Shown: positions 7,814-15,140, counted from the stretch's first letter. The stretch is 43,210 nucleotides of DNA from CAMLHU01 sp039917855 (GCA_039917855.1 JBDSIR010000017.1:1-43210), one strand, 5' to 3'. A program made the numbers and translations. Notes: generated from the letters alone by a model not told the origin.

Positions 7814-8112
7814 CAGACCCGGTCCTCGCGATCCTCGATGATCATTTCCACCGCGCTTTTCATTCCCGGCCGCACTTTGGGAGGAGGCGTCTCGAGCAGG
7901 GCACGATAGTCCGGCTCGCGCTCCGGAAGGGTCAGGAGACCCTTCTGCGCCGCCTCGATCATCCACGGCGCGACCCCCTTGGTCCGCCGAGGCGGCACCA
8001 ACTCGGCCACCGGCACCCCGCGGTCGGTGATGACGACGGTCTTGCCGGCCCGCACCTCGCGGAGCAGGGCGGAGAGGTTGTTCTTGGCGGAAGTGATAGG
8101 CTCGGTGCGCAT
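7813..8112 (-). CDS. Phd/YefM-type antitoxin
   Basis: This is a 99-residue antitoxin. The N-terminal Phd fold is clear: ITSAKNNLSALLREVRAGKT, then VVITDRGVPVAELVP, which is the usual DNA-binding part. The C-terminal half is the toxin-binding segment. The stop overlaps the toxin start by one base. No Shine-Dalgarno sequence precedes the ATG. Instead a promoter-like pair ends six bases before the start codon, so the message may be leaderless. Confidence 0.85.
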   Translation of the reverse strand: MRTEPITSAKNNLSALLREVRAGKTVVITDRGVPVAELVPPRRTKGVAPWMIEAAQKGLLTLPEREPDYRALLETPPPKVRPGMKSAVEMIIEDREDRV

Positions 8113-8118
8113 TTCAGT

Positions 8119-8157
8119 AATCTAGCTAGATAGGCTAGTTATTTCAAGCTAGATAGG
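8119..8157 (-). promoter_or_regulatory. Promoter and putative operator of the Phd/PIN module
   Basis: Read on the minus strand, TTGAAA (8147-8142) is followed after exactly 17 bases by TAGATT (8124-8119). The ATG comes six bases after that, so transcription should begin at or next to the start codon. AGCTAGATAGG occurs as a direct repeat at 8124-8134 and 8147-8157, overlapping both promoter hexamers. This is a natural site for antitoxin repression. Both points are read from sequence; activity is inferred. Confidence 0.55.
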
Positions 8158-8182
8158 GCTTAGCCTCCTTGCCTTGGATCTG

Positions 8183-8208
8183 TTATGGTCATATCTTTGT
8201 GACCATAA
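8183..8208. promoter_or_regulatory. Perfect inverted-repeat operator of the second Phd/PIN module
   Basis: TTATGGTCA (8183-8191) and TGACCATAA (8200-8208) form perfect 9-base arms around an 8-base spacer. The strong ribosome binding site AAGGAGG begins at its right edge, five bases before the antitoxin ATG. This is the expected form of a Phd-family operator. Confidence 0.7.
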
Positions 8209-8217
8209 GGAGGCCCT

Positions 8218-8451
8218 ATGGCCAAGACGATCCCGGCAGGCGAGTTCAAGGCGAAGTGTCTCAAGTTGATGGACCAGGTGGCTCGGACCGGGGAGCCATT
8301 GATCATCACCAAGCGGGGGAAGCCGGTGGCCCAGATCATCCCGGTGCGGGCGGGTCCGGAGCCGTTCGTGGGGCGGATGAAAGGTGCGATCACCTACCAA
8401 GGAGACCTCATCTCGCCTATCAACGTGGTCTGGAATGCCACCAAGGATTGA
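8218..8451 (+). CDS. Phd/YefM-type antitoxin
   Basis: This is a 77-residue antitoxin. The start is fixed by AAGGAGG five bases upstream. The Phd fold is seen as AGEFKAKCLKLMDQVARTGE, then LIITKRGKPVAQIIPV. The short C-terminal segment (about residues 45-77) should bind the toxin. The toxin gene begins 17 bases before this stop codon, so the two are coupled. It is only distantly similar to the antitoxin at 7813-8112, so the two modules are not a recent duplication. Confidence 0.88.
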   Translation: MAKTIPAGEFKAKCLKLMDQVARTGEPLIITKRGKPVAQIIPVRAGPEPFVGRMKGAITYQGDLISPINVVWNATKD

Positions 8452-8872
8452 GCGTCCCCTGCTCCTCGACACGCACGTCTGGATCTGGCTGACCGAAGGC
8501 CAGGTCGACCGCGTGGGGAGCGCGATCCCTGCCGCGGTGGAGCGGGCGGCCGCCGAGGATCGGCTCCTCCTCTCCGCGATCTCGTGGTGGGAGTTGGGGA
8601 TGTTGCTGGAGCGGGATCGGATCCGCCTGGCCAAGGATCTGTTGGACTGGATCTCTGCCACGCGCCGGACCCCGGGGGTGCGCGTGGAGCCGGTGACACC
8701 GAGCATCGGGCTGGATGCCGCCCGTCTTCCTGATCTCGAGACCGGCGACCCCGCCGATCGGATCCTCGCCGCGACCGCACGCGAGCTGGACGCGGTCCTG
8801 GTCACTTGTGACGCCGAGTTGATCGCGTACGGTGCCAGCGGGCATCTGCGGGTGCTGGACGCGCGGCCGTAA
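8435..8872 (+). CDS. PIN-domain ribonuclease toxin (VapC-like)
   Basis: This is a 145-residue PIN toxin. The ATG at 8435 lies inside the antitoxin 3' end. Active-site acids are visible: D12 in LLLDTHVWIW, the glutamate in AISWWELGML, the aspartate in GDPADRILAATA and the aspartate in LVTCDAELI. The DTHVWIW start marks the subgroup of PIN toxins commonly paired with Phd antitoxins. The gene is followed directly by the right-hand copy of the islet repeat. Confidence 0.88.
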   Translation: MPPRIERPLLLDTHVWIWLTEGQVDRVGSAIPAAVERAAAEDRLLLSAISWWELGMLLERDRIRLAKDLLDWISATRRTPGVRVEPVTPSIGLDAARLPDLETGDPADRILAATARELDAVLVTCDAELIAYGASGHLRVLDARP

Positions 8873-8913
8873 CGGCGGGCCGCGTGCGTGGGGCCGTGCG
8901 TGTGGGGCCGCGC

Positions 8914-8990
8914 GTGTGGGGCCGCGCGTCTCGCGCGGCTCTTTGTCTTGGATCGACATTGTGGGACGGGCCTCCGGCCCGTCGTTGCGC
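8914..8990. repeat. Right copy of the islet direct repeat
   Basis: It carries the same two palindromes as 6625-6700, in the same orientation. It is preceded by two further partial copies of the GTGTGGGGCCGCGCG unit from about 8885. The two full copies enclose the transposase and both toxin-antitoxin modules. Confidence 0.75.
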
Positions 8991-9133
8991 TGATGGATGT
9001 GCCAAGTGAAGTGACCGCCCAGAGGGCGGTCCCACAAGGCGGTCCCACAGGGCGGTGTTGAACAAGGAGCGGCTGCGCCGGGGCGCCTGTGAAGGTCCCG
9101 CGTAGCGGCTGCGTTGAGTTGGGGTGCTTATAG

Positions 9134-9154
9134 GGCGGGCGCTCTGCGCCCGCC
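9134..9154. repeat. Solitary REP palindrome
   Basis: GGCGGGCGCTCTGCGCCCGCC is identical to the copy at 7270-7290 and lies about 1.9 kb from the transposase gene. It is the outermost member of the family in this window. Confidence 0.7.
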
Positions 9155-9285
9155 ATCGCACCACGAGTTCCAGGAAAGCAGAAGAGGCTCACCTTTCCGA
9201 TGAACCTCTTCTGATACCTCCCCGAGCCTAAGCCGCCGTGGAGCGAACCGTGGGCGGGGGTCTGCCTCTTCGAGCGCAGCCGAGC

Positions 9286-9828
9286 CTAGTTCGGCCGGCG
9301 GCTCGGCGCCGGGGTCTCGCGGTGCGTGCTGTCCCGATCATTGCGGTGCTCATCCCGCTCCGCGGCGCGGGCGCGCTCTCCCTGGTCGTTCTCCCGCCCA
9401 TCCTCACGCTCGGCACTCCGGACCTTTGCCGGCTTCACGTGGCGGGGTCCCTTCCCGTGGAGCCGATGCTCCCTGCGGATCGCGTTCGCCAGCGCCCGGC
9501 CGCGGAGCCCGGCGTCGAGCCGTCCCTGCACGAAGGCCCCGAAGTTGTCGGTCGGTCCGTGGACCCGCGCCGCGTCCCGCTCGGCGGTGAGGATATACAG
9601 CTGTCTGCCCGGCGTGATGTTGCTCCGCGTCATCGCGTTCAGGAATGACTGCAGCTCGTTCTCGGGGACCCCGGCCGCGCGGATCTCCACCGTCCGGTGC
9701 TGCGTCGCCGTCGCGATCCGCAGCCGTTCCTTCTCGGCGTGGCGCGGTGTCCCGACGCTGGGTGTCGCCTGCGCCGAGACGGATACGGCGAGCAGGGAGA
9801 GTGCTGTGGCGATCGTATATGCCTTCAT
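9286..9828 (-). CDS. Secreted protein of unknown function, paralogue of 10176-10652
   Basis: This is a 180-residue exported protein. The Sec signal peptide is MKAYTIATALSLLAVSVSAQA. AGAGG lies seven bases before the ATG. The mature part has a conserved core, LTAERDAARVHGPTDNFGAF, then VQGRLDAGLRGRALANAIRREH, also present in the protein at 10176-10652. The last 60 residues are highly charged and probably disordered. I do not recognise the family. The pair flanks a small lipoprotein gene and all three run leftward, suggesting one envelope-related unit. Confidence 0.7.
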   Translation of the reverse strand: MKAYTIATALSLLAVSVSAQATPSVGTPRHAEKERLRIATATQHRTVEIRAAGVPENELQSFLNAMTRSNITPGRQLYILTAERDAARVHGPTDNFGAFVQGRLDAGLRGRALANAIRREHRLHGKGPRHVKPAKVRSAEREDGRENDQGERARAAERDEHRNDRDSTHRETPAPSRRPN

Positions 9829-9861
9829 GGGTGCCTCTAGGGTCGATGTTGGGTCCGTCAG

Positions 9862-10164
9862 TTACTGCGTCAGCCGCTTGTAGTCGGCGCTCAGCGTCGA
9901 GTCCGCCGCGATGCGCTTCATCATCGCCTCGAACTGCTCGGCCGTCAGGTTCGCCGCCGCCAGGATCGAATCCCCCTTGGCGGGATAGCTCTTCATCGCA
10001 TTGGAGATGGCTGCCGCGGTGCGGACCGAGGCGTCGACCAGGTCGGTCGCTGCCGCGGCCGCGGCCGCGATGGTGCTGTCGGCCACGGCCTGCGGGGTAG
10101 CGGCCGGCTTGCACGCGCCAAGGACCAGGAGTGCCGCGAGGACAACAGGAAGTCGGTTCGTCAT
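9862..10164 (-). CDS. Small lipoprotein of unknown function
   Basis: This is a 100-residue predicted lipoprotein. The lipobox LVLGAC places the acylated cysteine at residue 18. The rest is alanine-rich and helical, with LTAEQFEAMMKRIAADSTLS near the end. It lies between two paralogous secreted proteins with gaps of 33 and 11 bases, so it is probably co-transcribed with them. No functional family is recognised. Confidence 0.65.
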   Translation of the reverse strand: MTNRLPVVLAALLVLGACKPAATPQAVADSTIAAAAAAATDLVDASVRTAAAISNAMKSYPAKGDSILAAANLTAEQFEAMMKRIAADSTLSADYKRLTQ

Positions 10165-10175
10165 GGTCGTCAGTC

Positions 10176-10652
10176 TCAGTTAGGGGTGGGCTTGGGGCGA
10201 CCGACATCTTCCTTGTGCTCGAAGCCACGCCCGGGGTTCCCACGCGCGCTCTCGGGCCGCTCCTTGTAGATGGGCCCGTTGTCCCGCCTCAAATGCTCGG
10301 CGCGGATCGCCGCGGCCAGCTGACGCCCGCGCAGCCCGGCCGCCAGCCGTCCCTGCACGAAAGCGCCGAAATTATTGGTCGGTCCGTTGGCCCTCGCCGC
10401 GTCGCGCTCGGCGGTCAGGATCGCGACCTGCTCGGTGTTGGGAAGCCTCCACCGATCCATCGAATTGAGGAGCGAGCGGACGGTGGTGTCAGGCACCCCC
10501 GTCTCGCGGATGGCGGCCGTGAGCCGCGGCAGCTCCAGTGCGGCCGTGATCCGCTGGATCAACGTCTCTTCCACGGTGGTGGCGTTCCCCGTCTGCGCCG
10601 AGAGGGGTGCGGCCAGTACGATCAGTGATGCCACTATCCCGTATACCCGCAT
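10176..10652 (-). CDS. Secreted protein of unknown function, paralogue of 9286-9828
   Basis: This is a 158-residue exported protein with signal peptide MRVYGIVASLIVLAAPLSAQ and a GGAG ribosome site upstream. The core LTAERDAARANGPTNNFGAF, then VQGRLAAGLRGRQLAAAIRAEH, is nearly the same as in the protein at 9286-9828. Both also share a preceding helical region that ends in a short VPxxxxxSxLN stretch. It is first in the three-gene leftward unit. The function is unknown. Confidence 0.7.
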   Translation of the reverse strand: MRVYGIVASLIVLAAPLSAQTGNATTVEETLIQRITAALELPRLTAAIRETGVPDTTVRSLLNSMDRWRLPNTEQVAILTAERDAARANGPTNNFGAFVQGRLAAGLRGRQLAAAIRAEHLRRDNGPIYKERPESARGNPGRGFEHKEDVGRPKPTPN

Positions 10653-10812
10653 AAGTGCTCCAGTTCATGTTGAACCTCAAAGGATGCCCGGCGGACACCC
10701 CGCAGCAAGGCGGACCCCGATTCCCGATACCGGCTTGCAAACCACCTATCTTTATCCAGTGATTTCGGGGTGTCAGCCCCCGACGCGCCCACCACCCACT
10801 CCCCCACCACCT

Positions 10813-11322
10813 ATGACCATGCTCCTCCTCCGCCTCGTCCATATCGTTATCGGGACGTTCTGGGTCGGTTCGGTGATCTTTACGACCTTCTTCCTCTTCC
10901 CCTCGCTCCTCGGCAACCCCGCCGCGATGGGGACCGTGATGCAGGGACTCAACCGCCGGAAGCTGATGCAGGTGCTGCCGACCGCGGCGCTCGTGACCAT
11001 GGTCTCGGGGCTCTGGATGGTCTGGATCACCAGCGGTGGCGACATCGGGGGCTACGTCCAATCCCGAAGCGGCCATAGCTTCGTCACCGCCGGCGGTCTC
11101 GCGATCTTCGCCTTCCTCCTGGGCTTCATCTTCGCGCGCCCCGCGGGGATCAAGGCGGGCCAGCTCGGCGCCCAGATGGCCGCCACCACCGATGCCGGCA
11201 CCCGCACGCAACTGCAGGCGGAAATGACCGCACTCCAGAAGCGGGCCGGCACGATCACGGTCGTCGTGGCCCTCCTCCTGATCATCGCCGCGGCAGGGAT
11301 GGCGGTGGCGCGGTACATCTAG
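10813..11322 (+). CDS. Four-helix integral membrane protein (DUF2269/CopD-like)
   Basis: This is a 169-residue inner-membrane protein with four predicted transmembrane helices: LVHIVIGTFWVGSVIFTTFF (about residues 7-27), one near 55-75 (AALVTMVSGLWMVWI), one near 95-113 (GGLAIFAFLLGFIFA) and one near 148-167. The first helix has the His-Ile-x-x-Gly-x-x-W pattern typical of DUF2269 and copper-resistance D-like proteins, where the histidine may bind haem or metal. No Shine-Dalgarno site precedes the ATG. The role is unknown. Confidence 0.7.
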   Translation: MTMLLLRLVHIVIGTFWVGSVIFTTFFLFPSLLGNPAAMGTVMQGLNRRKLMQVLPTAALVTMVSGLWMVWITSGGDIGGYVQSRSGHSFVTAGGLAIFAFLLGFIFARPAGIKAGQLGAQMAATTDAGTRTQLQAEMTALQKRAGTITVVVALLLIIAAAGMAVARYI

Positions 11323-11361
11323 GTTGCAAGGGGAGAGGGGGCACGCAAGAGGCGATCTACT

Positions 11362-11387
11362 CCCCCTCTCCCGCAAGGGAGAGGGGG
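11362..11387. terminator. CCCCCTCTCCC hairpin, probable bidirectional terminator
   Basis: CCCCCTCTCCC, a GCAA loop and GGGAGAGGGGG form a perfect 11-bp stem between the converging genes 10813-11322 and 11463-12263. A second GGGAGAG-CTGGGGGGTGAGG half follows at about 11408-11432. The same stem recurs at 31047-31072 and 36000-36025, and in variant form at 18832-18858. Confidence 0.55.
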
Positions 11388-11462
11388 CTGGGGGGTGAGG
11401 TTGGAAGGGAGAGAGGGCTGGGGGGTGAGGTGGTAACGCACGAAGGCGCCGGCGGGACAGAA

Positions 11463-12263
11463 CTACTCCACCACGTACGCTTCCATCGCGAAGTATTCCG
11501 CCAGGCCGAGCTTGTCGAGCTCCGCCGCGGTGCCCTTGTTGCGCGCCTCCACCCGCTGCCAGAACTCCCGTTCGTCGGGACCGGGGAAGGGGGCGCTGTC
11601 CTTCTGTGACTGATGTTTGACGATCCCCGCCTTGTGCTCGCCGGTGGCGAGGATGAGGATCTCGCGCGCCTCGAGGATGGTGGCGACCCCCATCGTGATC
11701 GCCTCGCGGGGGACATTCTCCTCGCCGAAGAAGTCGGCGCCCGCATCCTTCCGGGTCACCAGATCGAGGGTCACGACCCGCGTCCGGCTGTCGACCCCCG
11801 ACCCGGGCTCATTGAAGCCGATATGACCGGTCCGGCCGATGCCGAGGAGCTGGATGTCGATCCCGCCGGATGCCGTGATCAAGGCCTCGTGGCGGCGGCA
11901 CTCGGCGTCGGCCTCCGCGCGGGGAAGGTCGCCGCGGGGGATGTGGACGTTGGACCGGGAGATGTCGACATGGGAGAAGAGATTCTCCCACATGAAGCGG
12001 TGATACGAGTGGATGCTCCCCGGATCCATCGGGGTGTACTCGTCCAGGTTGAACGTCACCACCTTGGCGAAGCTCAGTCCCTCCTCCTGGTGGAGGCGGA
12101 TCAGCTCGCGGTAGACCCCGATCATCGTGGCGCCGGTGGCGAGACCGAGGACCGCGCGACCCCCCGTGGAGGCGATGACCTCGGCGATCCGGCGCGCGGC
12201 ACGACGCCCGACATCGTCGTGATCGGCGACGATGCGGGTGGGGATCTTCTCGAGTGGGGACAT
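11463..12263 (-). CDS. nagB: Glucosamine-6-phosphate deaminase family protein
   Basis: This is a 266-residue NagB-type sugar-phosphate isomerase/deaminase. The family reaction converts glucosamine-6-phosphate to fructose-6-phosphate and ammonia. Visible motifs are LGLATGATMIGVY (phosphate loop), VTFNLDEY with the catalytic aspartate, SYHRFMWENLF, and GIGRTGHIGFNEPGS. ATILEAREILILATGEHKA follows. After about residue 215 the sequence departs from E. coli NagB. The expected segment with a cysteine- or serine-LQ-H pattern is absent, and the protein ends with NKGTAAELDKLGLAEYFAME. The reading frame shows no obvious frameshift. A TATAGT hexamer lies nine bases before the ATG with no ribosome site. 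The cupin gene lies 29 bases upstream on the same strand. Confidence 0.8.
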   Translation of the reverse strand: MSPLEKIPTRIVADHDDVGRRAARRIAEVIASTGGRAVLGLATGATMIGVYRELIRLHQEEGLSFAKVVTFNLDEYTPMDPGSIHSYHRFMWENLFSHVDISRSNVHIPRGDLPRAEADAECRRHEALITASGGIDIQLLGIGRTGHIGFNEPGSGVDSRTRVVTLDLVTRKDAGADFFGEENVPREAITMGVATILEAREILILATGEHKAGIVKHQSQKDSAPFPGPDEREFWQRVEARNKGTAAELDKLGLAEYFAMEAYVVE

Positions 12264-12272
12264 GGTACAGGT

Positions 12273-12278
12273 ACTATA
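12273..12278 (-). promoter_or_regulatory. -10-like TATAGT just before nagB
   Basis: Read leftward, TATAGT ends nine bases before the ATG at 12263. The predicted transcript would have a leader of only about three bases. No good -35 match is present. It lies between the cupin stop and the nagB start. Confidence 0.4.
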
Positions 12279-12292
12279 CGGCGGCAGGGGAA

Positions 12293-12766
12293 TTATTGCC
12301 GCCGCGGGTCGTCCTCGGGACGGACATAGGTCGTCGAGGTGGGGCCGACCCCCGTCACCTGGAAGAGCGCGCCGTCGGCCCGTGCCATATGGAAGTGCAC
12401 GGTGTTGGCCGGCAGCCGATACACCGCTCCTGCGTGGAAGTCCTGCAACTGCGTGCTGTCGAAGGTGCTGCCGAGCCCGATGGTCCAGGTCCCGGTCAGG
12501 ACGGTGTAGATCCGATCCTCGGGATGCGAATGGGGCATCACCTTGAGTCCCGGCACAAAGCGGACACGCGTGGCATACAGCCCCGGGCTGCCCGGACTCC
12601 CGGAGAGGATCGCGATCTCGCCACCGGGAGGGAGGTTCGGGTTCTGGGCGAAGTGCACCCCGGCCGGGAGGGGGAACGGCTCCACCGGCGCTGCCGTCCG
12701 CGCGCAGGTCGCGAGCGCGAGGAACGCGAACGCGACAAAGGGCCGACGCCCCCGGATGTCCGACAT
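12293..12766 (-). CDS. Exported cupin-domain protein
   Basis: This 157-residue protein has a hydrophobic N-terminus (FVAFAFLALATCARTA) that looks like a signal peptide with a possible lipobox cysteine near residue 21. A cupin_2 barrel follows. Motif 1 is HSHPEDRIYTVLTGTWTIGLG (metal-binding histidines and glutamate/aspartate) and motif 2 is GAVYRLPANTVHFHMA. The ATG follows the response-regulator stop codon with no gap, so it is expressed with the two-component system. The substrate is unknown. Confidence 0.75.
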   Translation of the reverse strand: MSDIRGRRPFVAFAFLALATCARTAAPVEPFPLPAGVHFAQNPNLPPGGEIAILSGSPGSPGLYATRVRFVPGLKVMPHSHPEDRIYTVLTGTWTIGLGSTFDSTQLQDFHAGAVYRLPANTVHFHMARADGALFQVTGVGPTSTTYVRPEDDPRRQ

Positions 12767-13429
12767 CTAGCCCGTCACCAACCCGGTGTCGAGCGCGAAC
12801 TTCGTCAGCCCCGCCACGGTGTGGATCCGGAGCTTCCGCATCAGCCCCTCCCGGTGCGTCTCCACGGTGCGGTGGCTGATGCCGAGTTCGGCGCCGATCT
12901 CCTTGTTGGTGAGGCCACGGGCGATCCCGGCCAACACCTCCCGTTCCCGCCCCGACAGCATCCCCAGCTTCCCCGCCTGCGACTCACGGTCGATCTCGCC
13001 CCGCTTGGCCGCACTCAGCTGCGCCTCCACCGCCGAGGAGTAATAGGACTCTCCACCGTGCACTGCGGTGACGGCCCGCCGCAGGTCGGTCGCGGCGCTG
13101 TCCTTCAGCAGATACCCGCTCGCCCCCGCCCGCACCGCCTCCAGCACATACTCGGCGTTGTCGTACATCGAGAGAATGAGGACCCGCGCCTCGGGGACGT
13201 GGGTGCGGAGCTCCGCCGCGGTGCGGAGACCGGAGCCCCCGGGCATCGACACATCGAGCACGACGACGTCGGGAGTGGTGGACTGCGCGAGCTTCAATGC
13301 CGTGGCGCCGTCTCCCGCCTCGCCGACCACTTCGAAGCCGGGCTGACGCTCGAGCACCGAGCGGATCCCTTCACGCACCACCGCGTGGTCGTCGACCACC
13401 AGTACCCTGATCGCTGTGTCTGTGACCAC
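12767..13429 (-). CDS. NarL/LuxR-family response regulator
   Basis: This is a 220-residue response regulator. The GTG start is supported by AAGGAG six bases upstream. The receiver domain (residues 7-122) has the acid pair DD in VLVVDDHAVVREG, phospho-acceptor D59 in VVVLDVSMPGG, S87 and K109. The LuxR-type helix-turn-helix (about 150-210) reads LSGREREVLAGIARGLTNKE, then ELGISHRTVETHREGLMRKL. Its partner kinase is upstream at 13632-14927, separated by a 137-bp palindromic repeat. The cupin gene follows directly. Confidence 0.92.
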   Translation of the reverse strand: MVTDTAIRVLVVDDHAVVREGIRSVLERQPGFEVVGEAGDGATALKLAQSTTPDVVVLDVSMPGGSGLRTAAELRTHVPEARVLILSMYDNAEYVLEAVRAGASGYLLKDSAATDLRRAVTAVHGGESYYSSAVEAQLSAAKRGEIDRESQAGKLGMLSGREREVLAGIARGLTNKEIGAELGISHRTVETHREGLMRKLRIHTVAGLTKFALDTGLVTG

Positions 13430-13458
13430 ATTGAACTCCTTCTTGGGGCAGTAGTCTT

Positions 13459-13595
13459 TTCACCACGGAGCGTCGGAGTTACACGGAGAGTCACGGAGAA
13501 CAACAATTGTTGTGGTCGCTGGAGCGGGGTTCCGCTTGAGACCACAAAGTCATTCCTCCGTGGGTCTCCGTGTAACTCCGACGCTCCGTGGTGAA
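13459..13595. repeat. Palindromic repeat, family A copy 1
   Basis: This 137-bp near-perfect inverted repeat starts TTCACCACGGAGCGTCGGAG and ends with its exact reverse complement. The outer arms match over 31 bases (13459-13489 and 13565-13595). The centre has AACAACAATTGTTGTGGTC on one side and GAGACCACAAAGTCATTCC on the other. It lies between the histidine kinase and response regulator genes. Confidence 0.85.
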
Positions 13596-13631
13596 TACAG
13601 CCTGCCTACGGCAGTGGTGAGTACAGCCTGC

Positions 13632-14927
13632 TTACGGCAGCGGAACGGTAACACGCAGCACCGTTCCGCGGGATGCGTTCCGCAGTTCTACGGAGCCGTT
13701 CACTGCGTGGATCCGTTCCCGCATCCCCGCGATCCCCATATGGCCTTCGCGTTCCAGCAGAGGAAGGTCCTCGATCGCCATCCCGCGGCCGTCGTCCTCC
13801 ACTTCCAGCTCGACCGCGTCACCCCGCACCTGGAGTTCCACCCGCACGTGGCTCGCCGCGGCGTGCTGTGCCACGTTCGACAGTCCCTCCTGCAGTGCCC
13901 GGAAGAGCGCCAGCTCCGCTTCCTCCGTCAGCTTCGGCAGGAGTGCGGCGATCTTGAGCTCCACCGTCAGCTCGCTCCGGGTGCGGAAGCCTTCCACCAG
14001 CGAGCGCAGCGCGGGGACGAGGCCGAGGTCGTCGAGGAGGGAGGGGCGGAGGGCGTCGGTGACGTGGCGGATGCCGCGGATCCCCTCGTCGAGGAGATCC
14101 TGCGCCCGCATCAGCCGCGCGCGCTCACCTTCCGCCAGCGATTCCGCCAGGACGCCGAGCTGCATCTTGACCGCACTCAGGACCTGGGCCGTCTCGTCGT
14201 GGAGTTCGCGCGAGAGGCGGCGGCGTTCTTCCTCGTGCTGGATGAGCATCCGCTGGGAGAGCCGCTCGATGCCGCCCCGCTGTTCGTCGACCACCAGGAG
14301 GAGGATCCCCGCGCCGACGCCGAGGAGGAAGAGGATGTCGAGGTAGTAACCCCAGGGATTCCAGGCGCCGCGGGCGCGGAGCAGGGGATAGTTGAGGTGG
14401 TGCAGTCCCCAGAGGAGGAAGGTCGTCGCGAGGACCGTGGCGCCGCTGCCCGGGCTGGTGCCGCTCCGGAGCGCGCGCCGGCGGTGGGTGAAGAACACGA
14501 TCCCGGTCCAGAGGGTCGCCGCGCTCAGGAAGAGCACCGCAGGCAGTGAGGCCCAGAAGAAGTCGTCGAGCTCGTAGATCGCCACCCACGACCAGAGCGG
14601 CGGGAAGAGCGCAAGGCCGATGTGGGTCGCGAGCGAGGGTGGGCGCCCGATCCAGGCGAGGGCGGCGAGGAGGAGGGCGACCGCCGTCCATCCCGTCACT
14701 ACCTGGTGGAGGTAGAGCCAGTCCCAGTTCCCGGTGGTCAGGAAGGCAAGGATGCAGAGGATCCGGACCACGTAGAGGCCCCACGCCACCGTCCACCACC
14801 GGAACACCATCCGGTGATAGCGGGCTGCCAGCCAGCCACAGAGCAGCGCGAGCAGGAGGGTGACGACCCCCTGGAAGATGCCGGCCGCGAGCTCGGTAGC
14901 GGTGGGATTGGGGAGGATGGGGTCCAT
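13632..14927 (-). CDS. Membrane-bound sensor histidine kinase (HisKA_3 type)
   Basis: This is a 431-residue sensor kinase. The N-terminal 215 residues hold about seven hydrophobic helices (for example around 15-35, 50-65, 78-95, 105-122, 128-147, 165-180 and 195-215) with little periplasmic sequence. That suggests sensing within the membrane. The HisKA_3 dimerisation motif LSRELHDETAQVLSAVKMQL places the phospho-accepting histidine at residue 243. The ATPase domain has the N box (EGLSNVAQHAAA), the G1 box (VEDDGRGMA) and the G2 box (GHMGIAGMRER). The response regulator lies downstream on the same strand. The signal is unknown. Confidence 0.9.
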   Translation of the reverse strand: MDPILPNPTATELAAGIFQGVVTLLLALLCGWLAARYHRMVFRWWTVAWGLYVVRILCILAFLTTGNWDWLYLHQVVTGWTAVALLLAALAWIGRPPSLATHIGLALFPPLWSWVAIYELDDFFWASLPAVLFLSAATLWTGIVFFTHRRRALRSGTSPGSGATVLATTFLLWGLHHLNYPLLRARGAWNPWGYYLDILFLLGVGAGILLLVVDEQRGGIERLSQRMLIQHEEERRRLSRELHDETAQVLSAVKMQLGVLAESLAEGERARLMRAQDLLDEGIRGIRHVTDALRPSLLDDLGLVPALRSLVEGFRTRSELTVELKIAALLPKLTEEAELALFRALQEGLSNVAQHAAASHVRVELQVRGDAVELEVEDDGRGMAIEDLPLLEREGHMGIAGMRERIHAVNGSVELRNASRGTVLRVTVPLP

Positions 14928-14984
14928 GGTGGAATCTAGGGCGGATGGGCGGATAAGCGGACGGGGGGATAGCTACAACACCGC

Positions 14985-15105
14985 TGTCATCCCGAGCAGT
15001 GCGAGGGATCTAGCAGGCTCCGGCCGACCCGGACACCTTCGGATCGGTCTAGGTCAAGTAGATCCCTCGTTCTTCCTTCGCTGCGCTCAGGACAAGACTC
15101 GGGAC
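14985..15105. repeat. Palindromic repeat, family B copy 1
   Basis: TGTCATCCCGAG and GCGAGGGATCTAG on the left pair with TAGATCCCTCG and a decayed CTCGGGACGG on the right. GCTGCGCTCAGGACAAG lies in the right arm. The more complete copy is at 24058-24182. It fills most of the gap between the kinase gene and the secreted protein at 15141-15803. Confidence 0.75.
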
Positions 15106-15140
15106 GGTTCCGATCTTTCGCCACCGACCCACCGACCCAC

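Larger units (their letters stand above)
8873..9285. other. Gene-free, repeat-filled stretch
   Basis: No gene is supported here. It holds the right copy of the islet direct repeat (8914-8990), an imperfect GACCGCCC/GGGCGGTC palindrome with extra half-copies near 9010-9060, a REP palindrome at 9134-9154, and an AGAAGAGG/CCTCTTCT hairpin at about 9181-9212. That hairpin could end the leftward transcript from 9286-10652. Confidence 0.6.

Noticed and set aside
6625..9154. CRISPR array
   Set aside because: The palindromes are irregularly spaced, have no equal-length unique spacers and no cas genes are nearby; they fit REP elements.
11357..11746. Frameshift explaining the odd nagB C-terminus
   Set aside because: The alternative frame gives only serine/arginine-rich sequence with no NagB similarity, so the encoded end is taken as real.
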